DNA from: Dichloromethanomonas sp964477085
GTDB taxonomy: Bacteria > Bacillota > Desulfitobacteriia > Desulfitobacteriales > Syntrophobotulaceae
Reading direction: 5' to 3'
Assembly: GCA_964477085.1 (NCBI GenBank)
Contig: CAYZDF010000015.1
Location: 1-51,145, forward strand
DNA: 51,145 nucleotides
The position numbers and the translations under genes are program-made. This document shows, piece by piece, positions 1 through 8,272 of this stretch. How positions within the stretch are numbered: the first letter of the stretch is position 1; each line of letters opens with the position of its first letter. Below the pieces are notes generated by a model that saw only the letters and a list, made by a program, of their open reading frames with translations, made no database searches and was not told the origin of the DNA.

Positions 1-312
1 TTTTTAAGATCTTCAAGGTTTTATCCTACCCGGCAGGGTGGGAAAGTTGAGTTATAACTTAAAACTTAAGCAATAAGAATTATTTATAACCATTTTTTTC
101 TATTCTTCTTATCTGCTCAGAAAAATCAGTAGGAGTATTAAAATAAATGTCGAATTATATCGGTATGAATTATTAGATTTGATAACCCAACTTTCCTCTC
201 GGATAGGGATTTCTTTAAGGATATAATGCTTGGTTTATATTCAAGATCAGACGGTAAATATATAGGAGTACTTCTAAAGAATTATTGATGAATATTGCGA
301 GGTTAGGCCAAT
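1..312. other. Upstream non-coding region
   Basis: I see no gene here. A small hairpin is visible at 24-43 (8-bp arms with one G-U pair around a GGCA loop) but no T-run follows it on either strand, so it is not a convincing terminator. A TATAAT-like -10 hexamer occurs near 222-227 and could serve the downstream ferredoxin-type gene, but a matching -35 box is not clear. Confidence 0.3.
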
Positions 313-1590
313 ATGTCTCATCATAACCTAAAATCAGGGTATAAGAGGCTTGAAGAACGACTCAATCGATTTCCTCAGAAAGCACCTTCTTCAGAGACAC
401 TTCATAAGATTCTGAGTTTACTCTTGAATGAAAAAGAAGCTGACTTGGTGGCACAGCTCCCCATTAAACCATTTGATGTTAAAACTGCCAGCATTATTTG
501 GAAGATGGATGAGACGACAACAGGCAAAATGCTGGAAGATCTTGCTTCAAGGGCCTTACTGCTGGATATGGAATATGAGGGAGAGATGCGGTATGTACTT
601 CCTCCGCCCATGGCTGGCTTTTTTGAGTTTTCTCTGATGAGGATAAGGGATGATATTGACCAAAAAGCACTTAGTGAATTATTCTTTCAATACCTGAATG
701 TCGAAGAAGATTTTATCAAAGAATTATTTCTGGCCAGTGATACGAGGCTGGGGAGGGTTTTCGTTTATGAGACTGTCCTCAGTAATGAAAATGCCATCCA
801 CATCCTGGATTACGAAAGAGCAAGTGAAGTGATCAGAAATTCTTCGCATATTGGTGTTAGCATGTGTTATTGCCGTCATAAGATGAGTCATCTTGGGCAA
901 GCTTGTGATGCGCCAATGGATGTTTGCTTAACATTTAACAATGTTGCTGACTCCCTGATCAGACATGGTCATGCCCGTCGAATCGAAGCAACCGAAGCCT
1001 TAGAAATTATCTCGCACGTTCAGGAACATAACCTAGTTCAATGTGGTGAAAATGTAAGGAATAACGTCAGCTTCATTTGTAATTGCTGTGGATGTTGCTG
1101 TGAAGGATTATTGGCCGTAAGGAAGTTTGGGATCCTGCAGCCCTTACATACAACAAACTATCTACCTGTGGTTCAGGAAGAAACATGTACAGGCTGCGGG
1201 CGTTGTGTTAAGGCTTGTCCAATCGAAACCATTAAAATGATTGATATCCTGAATCCGAACGAGAAAGCCAGAAAGATAGCGGAAATAGACTCCAGCATCT
1301 GTCTCGGATGTGGCGTTTGTGTCAGGGTATGTCAAAGAGGGAGTATCAAGTTAAATCGACGGGAACAGCAAGTGATAACCCCCGTTAATTCTGTACATCG
1401 GATTGTGCTGATGGCGATCGAGAAGGGGATGCTTCATCATCTTATTTTCGATAACCAGGCTTTTGTCAGTCATCGGGCTATGGCAGCGATCTTATCGGCG
1501 ATCCTTAAACTTCCTCCTATTAAGCAAGCGATGGCCAGTAAGCAGATGAAGTCGGTATACCTGGATCGACTACTTAAAGATTTAGCGTAA
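313..1590 (+). CDS. 4Fe-4S cluster-binding protein with N-terminal helical domain
   Basis: This 425-residue cytoplasmic iron-sulfur protein ends in a two-cluster ferredoxin module: CTGCGRCVKACP (about residues 295-306) and a second CLGCGVCVRVC motif about 45 residues later. Ahead of it are two more cysteine-rich stretches, MCYCRHKMSH and a dense CNCCGCCC run near residue 255, so it may carry more than two clusters. The N-terminal 130 residues lack cysteines and look helical, perhaps winged-helix-like. No transmembrane segment is seen. Its substrate or redox partner is unknown; the family is common in anaerobic Firmicutes. It starts at ATG with an upstream GAGG-type site and is followed 44 bp later by the K+ channel gene, so co-transcription is possible. 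Confidence 0.75.
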   Translation: MSHHNLKSGYKRLEERLNRFPQKAPSSETLHKILSLLLNEKEADLVAQLPIKPFDVKTASIIWKMDETTTGKMLEDLASRALLLDMEYEGEMRYVLPPPMAGFFEFSLMRIRDDIDQKALSELFFQYLNVEEDFIKELFLASDTRLGRVFVYETVLSNENAIHILDYERASEVIRNSSHIGVSMCYCRHKMSHLGQACDAPMDVCLTFNNVADSLIRHGHARRIEATEALEIISHVQEHNLVQCGENVRNNVSFICNCCGCCCEGLLAVRKFGILQPLHTTNYLPVVQEETCTGCGRCVKACPIETIKMIDILNPNEKARKIAEIDSSICLGCGVCVRVCQRGSIKLNRREQQVITPVNSVHRIVLMAIEKGMLHHLIFDNQAFVSHRAMAAILSAILKLPPIKQAMASKQMKSVYLDRLLKDLA

Positions 1591-1634
1591 TCTTCGTAAG
1601 AAAACAGGATATAAGGTTGGTAGGGAGCAACGAT

Positions 1635-2459
1635 ATGCGCCAAAGTCAATCCTGGAAGAAAAAAATCTATATTATTATCTTTGAATCAGATACCCCCACT
1701 GGCAGAGCATTTGACATTGCTCTTTTATGGCTGATTCTCCTAAGCATATTCCTGATCAGTATTGAATCCCTTCCTAATATCAGCGAGGGTTATATAACGT
1801 ATATCTTCGTCTTGGAATGGATCATAACCATATTATTCACCCTCGAATACATCATCAGGATTCTGATTGTTAATCACAAGAAACGATACCTGCTGAGTTT
1901 CTTCGGTATTGTCGACTTACTTGCTATTCTGCCGACTTATTTAAGTGTATTTATCCCTGGAACTCAATTTGCCCTGGTCTTAAGGATCTTTCGCTTACTC
2001 AGGGTCTTTCGTATTTTAAAGCTGGGCCGATATATCGGGGAATCATATGTATTGCTTAATGCTCTTAAAGCCAGCCGATATAAGATAACCGTATTTCTGG
2101 AAGGTGTTTTAATCATCGTTGTTATTTTTGGAACATTGATGTATTTGATTGAAGGGGAAACCAGTGGCTTTGACAGCATTCCGGCCTCCATCTATTGGGC
2201 GATCGTAACTCTAACCACCGTCGGGTTCGGCGATATTGCCCCTGTTACCCCTCTGGGTAGGGTCATAGCATCCATGCTGATGCTTCTGGGTTATGGGGTT
2301 ATTGCTGTGCCGACCGGAATCGTTACAGCACAACTATCTAAAGAGAATGCTGCACCTACGAAGCCTTCTGTTGCTGAACCCAGAATCTGCAGCAGTTGTT
2401 CAGCGGAGATCAATGATGAAGAAGCAAACTATTGTAAGTATTGCGGTAAAGAATTATAA
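1635..2459 (+). CDS. Voltage-gated potassium channel with C-terminal zinc ribbon
   Basis: This is a six-transmembrane ion channel of the Kch/KvAP class, 274 residues from the preferred ATG, which sits 7 bases after a GGGAG site; an in-frame TTG at 1617 lacks one. S1-S3 span roughly residues 25-110. S4 carries regularly spaced arginines (RIFRLLRVFRILKLGR), the voltage sensor. The pore has the K+ selectivity filter TVGFGD, followed by S6. The last 30 residues form a CxxC...CxxC zinc ribbon (CSSCSAE...CKYCGKEL), an appendage seen on many clostridial membrane proteins. It may set membrane potential or be gated by the ribbon, but the physiological cue is not evident. Confidence 0.85.
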   Translation: MRQSQSWKKKIYIIIFESDTPTGRAFDIALLWLILLSIFLISIESLPNISEGYITYIFVLEWIITILFTLEYIIRILIVNHKKRYLLSFFGIVDLLAILPTYLSVFIPGTQFALVLRIFRLLRVFRILKLGRYIGESYVLLNALKASRYKITVFLEGVLIIVVIFGTLMYLIEGETSGFDSIPASIYWAIVTLTTVGFGDIAPVTPLGRVIASMLMLLGYGVIAVPTGIVTAQLSKENAAPTKPSVAEPRICSSCSAEINDEEANYCKYCGKEL

Positions 2460-2566
2460 AAGGGGCTGCTCAAATTAGATTTCCTTGTCCGATTTTTCAA
2501 CAGTTAAAAGGCAGTATTCTGAAGATAGATCGTGTTACAAACCGTGAGTTTGCGAAAGATAAAAAG

Positions 2567-4123
2567 TTAAACCAGCTTCGTCGTCCATGATTCACAGTTC
2601 CAGACATCGGACACCACGTCCCGATAAAATTCAGGTTCATGACAAATGATGAGGATACTTCCTTTATACTCCTGGAGAGCTCGTTTGAGCTCTTCTTTAG
2701 CTTCGACATCGAGGTGATTAGTAGGCTCGTCAAGGACGAGGAGATTGGTCTCCTTATTGATCAGTTTGCAGAGTCTCACTTTGGCTTGCTCTCCGCCGCT
2801 TAAAACCAGAACCTTGCTCTCAATGTGTTTGGTGGTTAATCCACACTTGGCCAACGCTGATCTGACTTCATACTGGGTATAGCCGGGGAATTCGTTCCAA
2901 AACTCCTCAATACAAGTGCTGTAGTTTGCTTCCTTCATCTCCTGTTCAAAATAACCGATATGGAGGTAATCTCCTAACTCGACGTGGCCGGAGATGGGTT
3001 TGATTTCGCCCAGTATGCTTCGAAGAAGTGTTGTTTTGCCTATACCATTAGCCCCGATTAGGGCGATCTTCTGTCCTCGCTCCATATTCAAATTTAAGGG
3101 TTGGGAGAGTGGATCCCCGTAACCAATGACAAGATCGTTGGTTTTAAAGACAAGTTTGCCTGATGCCCGGGCATCTTTAAAGTTGAAGACGGGTTTGGTC
3201 TTTTCCCGAGCGAGTTCGATCCGGTCCATTTTGTCCAGCTTCTTCTGGCGGGACATAGCCATATTACGGGTTGAGACGCGGGCTTTATTCCTGGCCACAA
3301 AGTCTTCTAGTTCGGCAATCTCTTGTTGCTGCTTCTTATAAGCGGCTTCCAGCTGAAGCTTTTTAGTCTCATAGACATTGAGGAAGTTATCATAGTCTCC
3401 AACATAACGGTTTAATTGCTGATTATCCATATGATAGATCAGGTTGATCACGCTGTTCAAAAAAGCCATATCATGAGAGATGAGGATAAAGGCATTCTCA
3501 TATTCCTGGAGGTAGCGTTTCAACCATTCGATGTGTTGTTCATCCAGGTAGTTTGTGGGTTCATCCAGAAGCAGAATATCAGGCTTCTCCAGAAGTAATT
3601 TGGCTAAAAGAATTTTGGTGCGTTGTCCGCCACTCAGATCATCGACATCCTTATCTAAACCAATATCCTGCAAACCTAACCCCCGGGCAACTTCTTCAAT
3701 CTTTGAATCCAGGATATAAAAATCATTGTTGTTTAAGATATCCTGAATCAAGCCCATTTCTTCAAGGAGTGTCTCTAATACCTCAGGTGTAGCATCTCCC
3801 ATCTTTTCGCAGATGGTGTTCATCTCGTTTTCCAAATCGAAAAGGTATTTGAAAGCATCTTTTAAAACATCGCGAATTGAAGCACCTTTGGCTAAGATGG
3901 TGTGTTGATCAAGATAACCGACCCGTACACGTTTGGACCATTCCACCTGGCCTTCATCCGGCTCCAGCTGCCGTGTAATGATATTCATAAACGTTGATTT
4001 ACCTTCACCATTGGCTCCGATCAGTCCTATATGCTCACCTTTAAGCAGTCTGAATGAGACATTGTTAAAAATAGCTCGATCGCCGAATCCATGACTTAAA
4101 TTTTTTACGGTTAAAATACTCAC
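2567..4123 (-). CDS. yfmM: ABC-F family ATPase, YfmM type
   Basis: This is a soluble duplicated ATPase of 518 residues with no membrane domain. Each half has a Walker A (GANGEGKST near residue 37; GANGIGKTT near 355), an LSGGQ-type signature (LSGGQRTK; LSGGEQAK) and a Walker B (LLLLDEPTNYLD; LLVLDEPTNHLD). A charged linker rich in K/R/E joins the halves, as in ABC-F translation factors that act on the ribosomal E site. Length, N-terminus (MSILTVKNLSHGFGDRAIF) and C-terminus (NCESWTTKLV) match my memory of Bacillus YfmM. ABC-F proteins include housekeeping translation factors and antibiotic-resistance proteins; the YfmM branch is generally regarded as housekeeping. It is monocistronic, with the stop facing the K+ channel gene. 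Confidence 0.85.
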   Translation of the reverse strand: MSILTVKNLSHGFGDRAIFNNVSFRLLKGEHIGLIGANGEGKSTFMNIITRQLEPDEGQVEWSKRVRVGYLDQHTILAKGASIRDVLKDAFKYLFDLENEMNTICEKMGDATPEVLETLLEEMGLIQDILNNNDFYILDSKIEEVARGLGLQDIGLDKDVDDLSGGQRTKILLAKLLLEKPDILLLDEPTNYLDEQHIEWLKRYLQEYENAFILISHDMAFLNSVINLIYHMDNQQLNRYVGDYDNFLNVYETKKLQLEAAYKKQQQEIAELEDFVARNKARVSTRNMAMSRQKKLDKMDRIELAREKTKPVFNFKDARASGKLVFKTNDLVIGYGDPLSQPLNLNMERGQKIALIGANGIGKTTLLRSILGEIKPISGHVELGDYLHIGYFEQEMKEANYSTCIEEFWNEFPGYTQYEVRSALAKCGLTTKHIESKVLVLSGGEQAKVRLCKLINKETNLLVLDEPTNHLDVEAKEELKRALQEYKGSILIICHEPEFYRDVVSDVWNCESWTTKLV

Positions 4124-4688
4124 TGGAATCTTCCTTTACAAATATTATAAATTCTAAACAAGATAAAGCTTTGACCGAGATTCTTTATTTAATGATTTTA
4201 CCTTAAATGATTATATCTTATTTTGTCTACGTTTAGTAAGGAGATTTTGAGAATTTACGTATACAAATAGTCCAAATTAGAAAAGGAAAAAACAAACGAG
4301 GAGTAACACTTATTATTAGTTATAAAACCTTGACTCTTCTCAAGACGAGGATAAGAAATTAGAACACTATTTTCACAACTATATTGCAAGAACAGGGATT
4401 AATAATATTCATAATTAAGCCACTCTATGGTGTGAGCATAAATTGATTAAGACTTGTGTTCGTAGTAGATAATAGGAAGTTATTGAGTCTAAGTCGTAAA
4501 ATGATAATGAAAGTTATGAGATGTCTGTAGTCAATAATAAGTGGTTAATAAAAATGATCATTTGTAGGATAGGTTCAGAAGGAATAAGTGAAGGAATAAT
4601 ATATCATCGAAGCGAATATTAAAACAAATAGTTTGACTTCAATCAGGATGACGATTAAGAAATAAATTATCATGCCAGGGTGAGCAAT
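4124..4688. other. AT-rich intergenic region between divergent genes
   Basis: This 565-bp stretch separates the divergently transcribed yfmM and MBL-fold genes. On the minus strand a TATAAT hexamer (plus-strand 4209-4214) is a possible -10 for yfmM. I find no ORF with a ribosome binding site, no terminator and no clear repeat. It presumably holds promoters for both genes. Confidence 0.3.
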
Positions 4689-5417
4689 ATGGAAAAATGG
4701 ATTACCAATGATGTGCATCAAATTGTAAAAATACTTGGGGGAAGAAGCAATTCATTTTTAATCTCCAATGGCAACAAGTTTTTATTGGTGGACACCGGCA
4801 GAAAGAACAGGCGGAGAAGTCTGATCAAAAGGATCGACCAATATAGAGCGAATGGGTTGGTTCCAGCAGGATTAATCTTAACCCATACGCATTTTGATCA
4901 CGCTGAAAATGCAGCCTTCCTTAAAGAAAGGTACGGAATTCCGATCATTGTGCATAAAAGTGAAGCGGCCTATCTCAAAAACGGGGTGAATCCACCCATT
5001 AAAGGATCCGTTTTGATCACTAAACATTTAACTGACTTGTTTCAAGATAAGATCAGTCCACTCAATAAATATCAGACGGCTAATTACGATTATTTGGTTG
5101 AAGACAAACTTGATCTTAGTTTCATGGGATTTAATGTTTATGTTATTCATACCCTTGGGCATACCATTGGATCCATGAGTGTTATTGTTGATAATGATAT
5201 CGCTATTGTAGGAGATGCCATGTTTGGCGTATTCAAAGGCTCTGTATTTCCACCATTTGCAGCAGATTCAACGCAATTGGTAAACAGTTGGGGGAAGCTA
5301 TTAGAGACAGGCTGTAGGACATTTCTGCCTGGGCATGGAACATCAGATAGCAGAGAATTATTAGAAAAGGAATACCAGAAATATAAAGAACGTTATGGCC
5401 TGTGTATCAATAGCTAA
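4689..5417 (+). CDS. Metallo-beta-lactamase fold hydrolase
   Basis: This is a 242-residue zinc hydrolase of the MBL superfamily (glyoxalase II-like group). Metal-binding motif THTHFDHAEN lies near residue 79, a second histidine is in HTLGHTIGSM, the bridging aspartate is in IVGDAMFG and the last histidine in LPGHGTSD. No signal peptide is seen, so it is cytoplasmic. The ATG at 4689 is preferred because AGGGTGAG lies directly upstream; an overlapping GTG at 4680 would have no site. The substrate cannot be told from sequence. The gene stands alone between two ABC-F genes, and a hairpin at 5649 is its probable terminator. Confidence 0.8.
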   Translation: MEKWITNDVHQIVKILGGRSNSFLISNGNKFLLVDTGRKNRRRSLIKRIDQYRANGLVPAGLILTHTHFDHAENAAFLKERYGIPIIVHKSEAAYLKNGVNPPIKGSVLITKHLTDLFQDKISPLNKYQTANYDYLVEDKLDLSFMGFNVYVIHTLGHTIGSMSVIVDNDIAIVGDAMFGVFKGSVFPPFAADSTQLVNSWGKLLETGCRTFLPGHGTSDSRELLEKEYQKYKERYGLCINS

Positions 5418-5472
5418 AAGAATATTGTTGAATGGAAGCTAAATATGGCTAAATTATCCAGCCCGGAAAGAC

Positions 5473-5478
5473 TTGACA
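5473..5478 (+). promoter_or_regulatory. Possible -35 box downstream of the MBL gene
   Basis: A consensus TTGACA is present in a non-coding stretch. A clear -10 hexamer at 17 bp is lacking (TTAAAC or an offset TAAACT), so this is only a weak promoter candidate. If real, it would transcribe the tandem repeat and AGTT-rich element that follow. Confidence 0.25.
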
Positions 5479-5521
5479 TTTTGATAAATCAGTTTTAAAC
5501 TTAAATTGTAAATGGTACAAC

Positions 5522-5557
5522 TAAATAATGAGGTTCAAATAAATAATGAGGTTCAAA
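5522..5557 (+). repeat. Perfect 18-bp tandem duplication
   Basis: The unit TAAATAATGAGGTTCAAA occurs twice, back to back (5522-5539 and 5540-5557), without mismatches. It lies in non-coding DNA upstream of the AGTT-rich element. It could be replication slippage or a paired protein-binding site. Confidence 0.85.
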
Positions 5558-5648
5558 CATTCAACTGTTCTATTTTCTACTGACATGGTCTGGTTTTAAT
5601 TCCGAGGCAAGTTAGAGAAATGTTTCAAGAGATGTTGCCTAGGAGATT

Positions 5649-5680
5649 AAAGCCAACCTAACCAAGGATGGCTTTTGTTG
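5649..5680 (+). terminator. Hairpin terminator after the MBL gene
   Basis: Arms AAAGCCAACCT (5649-5659) and AGGATGGCTTT (5665-5675) pair with one A-A mismatch around a 5-nt loop, followed by a T-rich run. It lies about 230 bp after the MBL-fold stop codon. Confidence 0.6.
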
Positions 5681-5693
5681 TTAAGAGAAGTTT

Positions 5694-6102
5694 CCCGCAA
5701 AGTACCTCCTCAGATAAGTTGACCCGTATTCCAATTTCAATTAAGTGTTTGTTTTAAAAAAAGTTTCAAGGTTACGTTTCTCAAATTAGTTTGTCTCTAA
5801 AGTTTGAGTTTCATCAAGTTTAAAATTTATCAGTTTCCATCAGGGTTACCATTTAGTTAAGTTCCAAGTTTAAGGTTACCAGTTATGTGTCAGTTCTAAG
5901 TTCCTAGTGTTCAGGTTTCCAGTATAAACATTAAGTCCCGTTTCTTTTATGTCTCAGTTTACACCAATCCATTGTATCTCAGGTTGATTCTAAAGAAAGG
6001 TGTAGAGTGTTTCAGTTAGATCCAGTTAAGAACGCGTGTCTTTAATGAATGAAGTAGGTGACTCACGTTAGTTTAAACCCATTTCAGGAGGGACTTTGCG
6101 GG
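5694..6102 (+). repeat. Long-range inverted repeat enclosing an AGTT-rich tract (candidate ncRNA or decayed element)
   Basis: Left arm CCCGCAAAGTACCTCCT (5694-5710) and right arm AGGAGGGACTTTGCGGG (6086-6102) are complementary at 16 of 17 positions. They enclose 375 bp with no ORF that carries a ribosome binding site. The interior from about 5745 to 5930 is packed with degenerate AGTTT/AAGTTC/GGTTACC words, roughly one every 15-20 bp, all in the same orientation. A hairpin terminator lies before it and a strong one 22 bp after it. The arrangement fits a closed long RNA domain or a small non-autonomous element. I do not recognise a known RNA family. Confidence 0.65.
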
Positions 6103-6123
6103 ATTATAAATTATACAAAACAG

Positions 6124-6156
6124 CCTCTTCGCCATAATGCGAAGGGGTTTTCTTTT
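6124..6156 (+). terminator. Rho-independent terminator
   Basis: CCTCTTCGC (6124-6132) pairs with GCGAAGGGG (6139-6147), with one T-G pair, around a CATAAT loop, and is followed by TTTTCTTTT. It closes whatever transcript covers the AGTT-rich element and precedes the promoter of the second ABC-F gene. Confidence 0.85.
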
Positions 6157-6254
6157 AGGTATTATCACTGTAGAATCACATTTTAAGAAGAATACAATTG
6201 ATTTTATGGGATAAAATGGGAATCAAGCATGCTGAATTCAGGCGGTGAAAGTGC

Positions 6255-6260
6255 TATAAT
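6255..6260 (+). promoter_or_regulatory. Probable -10 box of the ABC-F gene
   Basis: A consensus TATAAT lies about 40 bp before the start of the ABC-F gene and after the upstream terminator. The -35 region is poor (TTCAGG/TGAATT-like), so the strength is uncertain. Confidence 0.45.
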
Positions 6261-6295
6261 ATATAGATATGTAAAATGACGTGAGGTGCAGTTCT

Positions 6296-8137
6296 TTGAT
6301 TCTACTTACGGCTGAAAAGATTACCAAAAGCTATAGAGAAAAACCATTATTAAAGAATATTTCCTTCTATCTGAATGAAGGGGATAAGATAGGGGTTATT
6401 GGCATTAACGGAACCGGAAAATCAACCTTCCTTAAAATTATCGCTGAGTTGGAAACCCCGGATAGCGGTACCATAACACGGGCTTCAGGGGTAAGAGTGG
6501 CCTATCTTCCCCAAAACCCAGTATTTGACGAGAACCTCACGGTGTTGGAACAGGTATTCAAGGGTGCCTCACCTGAACTGGTAGAACTGAAGGATTATGA
6601 AGCCAAATCTATTCTCAATAAACTGGGAATACCAGACTTTTCAATGAATGTCCGATTCTTGTCGGGCGGGGAGAAAAAAAGAGTGGCAATTGCCAGTGCT
6701 TTGATTCAGCCGAGTGAAATCCTGATCTGCGACGAACCCACCAACCACCTCGATAATGATATGGTTGTCTGGTTAGAGAATTACCTTATACGCTATACAG
6801 GTGCGATTCTAATGGTTACGCATGACCGTTATTTCCTTGACCGTGTGACAAACAAGATAGTCGAAATAAGCAAGGGCAATATCTACAGCTATCAAACCAA
6901 TTATTCCAAGTACCTCGAACTGAAAGCCCAGCGGGAAGAGATGGAACTGAGCACCGAACGGAAGAATAAAAGCCTGTATCGTAAAGAACTGGAATGGATG
7001 ATGCGTGGGGCCAGGGCTCGCAGTACCAAAAGTAAGGAAAGAATAGAACGCTTTGAAAAGTTAAGTGAGCGGGAGAGACCGACAGAGCCCGAAAAGCTTA
7101 AACTCAATTCCATGAGCACGCGCCTGGGTAAAAAGACTATAGAGATCAACACCATTTCCATAAGTTACGGTGATAAGGTTCTTGTAAAGGACTTCAACCA
7201 TATTATTTTGCGTGATGCCAGAATCGGGATCATTGGAAAAAATGGATGTGGGAAATCGACGTTGCTAAAAATGATAATGGGTGACATAGAACCTGACTTT
7301 GGAAGCATTGTTAAAGGTGATACGGTTAAACTCGGTTATTTCTCACAAGAATGTGAAGAGATGGATACCTCCTTGTGCGTGATCGATTATATCCGCAGCA
7401 TCGCTGAAAGAATCGAGACAGTGGATGGTACCCGATCTGCTTCCCAGATGTTGGAGAGGTTTCTTTTCCCTCCTGATCAACAATACAGTATCATTGAGAA
7501 GCTTTCAGGCGGAGAACGGAGAAGACTCTTTCTCTTACGTGTTATTATGGAAGCCCCCAATATTTTACTTTTAGACGAGCCATCCAATGATTTGGATATT
7601 GAAACCTTAGTGATTCTGGAAGATTATCTGGAAGATTTTAATGGAGCTGTGATTGTCGTATCCCACGATCGATACTTCTTAGATAAGGTAGTCGATCGGA
7701 TTTTTGAATTTCAAAGTGACGGTACAATAATAGAATATGTGGGAGGTTACACCGATTACCTGGAAGCTGTCACAGCGCAAGCTAGAATAGAAAAAACAAT
7801 AGATCATCGCTCCCGTGATCATAACCAATCACCTCCTAATCAGAAAACAAGCATAGCTCAAGACAGAGCCAGTGATCCTCAGATGGCTGTCAATCGAAAA
7901 TTGAAATTTACCTACAAAGAACAATTAGAATATGACGAGATAGAAACGGTTATAGCTGAACTGGAAGAGGAACTGCAAGCGTTAGAGGATCAGATCCAGC
8001 AAGAGATCAGTAACTATACCCTGCTTGCAGAATTATTGGCCAAGAAAGAGGAGCTGGAGCTAACCCTAAATGACAAGATGGATCGATGGATTTATCTTAA
8101 TGATTTGGCTGATAGAATAGCCCAATCAAAATCATGA
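6296..8137 (+). CDS. ABC-F family ATPase, Uup/YfmR type
   Basis: This is a soluble twin-cassette ATPase of 613 residues. Cassette 1 has GINGTGKST (about residue 34), LSGGEKKR and LICDEPTNHLD; cassette 2 has GKNGCGKST, LSGGERRR and LLLDEPSNDLD. After residue 500 comes a low-complexity linker, then a C-terminal coiled coil (residues about 535-610, rich in E/L/K) that is typical of Uup and YfmR and binds nucleic acid in that family. The likely role is on ribosomes or branched DNA. The start is taken as TTG at 6296, which lies 7 bases after GAGGTG; the in-frame GTG at 6281 would overlap that site. It is a different subfamily from the other ABC-F gene 2.2 kb away. Confidence 0.85.
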   Translation: MILLTAEKITKSYREKPLLKNISFYLNEGDKIGVIGINGTGKSTFLKIIAELETPDSGTITRASGVRVAYLPQNPVFDENLTVLEQVFKGASPELVELKDYEAKSILNKLGIPDFSMNVRFLSGGEKKRVAIASALIQPSEILICDEPTNHLDNDMVVWLENYLIRYTGAILMVTHDRYFLDRVTNKIVEISKGNIYSYQTNYSKYLELKAQREEMELSTERKNKSLYRKELEWMMRGARARSTKSKERIERFEKLSERERPTEPEKLKLNSMSTRLGKKTIEINTISISYGDKVLVKDFNHIILRDARIGIIGKNGCGKSTLLKMIMGDIEPDFGSIVKGDTVKLGYFSQECEEMDTSLCVIDYIRSIAERIETVDGTRSASQMLERFLFPPDQQYSIIEKLSGGERRRLFLLRVIMEAPNILLLDEPSNDLDIETLVILEDYLEDFNGAVIVVSHDRYFLDKVVDRIFEFQSDGTIIEYVGGYTDYLEAVTAQARIEKTIDHRSRDHNQSPPNQKTSIAQDRASDPQMAVNRKLKFTYKEQLEYDEIETVIAELEEELQALEDQIQQEISNYTLLAELLAKKEELELTLNDKMDRWIYLNDLADRIAQSKS

Positions 8138-8223
8138 TCCCTTAGGTTATTCATGTCATACAACTTTAATTATTAACTTAACTTTCCCACTTGGAAAACT
8201 TATATATTTATTATAATTTTCTC

Positions 8224-8254
8224 TTTACATTAACGCTGCGTCAAGGTATATGAT
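8224..8254 (+). promoter_or_regulatory. MerR-type promoter with operator dyad
   Basis: A -35 box TTTACA (8224-8229) and a -10 box TATGAT (8249-8254) are separated by 19 bp, the long spacer that MerR activators remodel. Inside the spacer, TTAACGC (8231-8237 region) and GCGTCAA form an imperfect dyad around a single T. This is the expected autoregulatory site of the MerR/TipAS gene 19 bp downstream. Confidence 0.8.
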
Positions 8255-8272
8255 ATCTCTGAGGTGAGAATC

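Noticed and set aside
24..43. Hairpin at the window start as a terminator
   Set aside because: No T-run follows the stem on either strand.
5694..6102. Terminal inverted repeats of an insertion sequence
   Set aside because: There is no transposase ORF inside and no target-site duplication is evident at the arm ends; a MITE or RNA explanation is kept instead.
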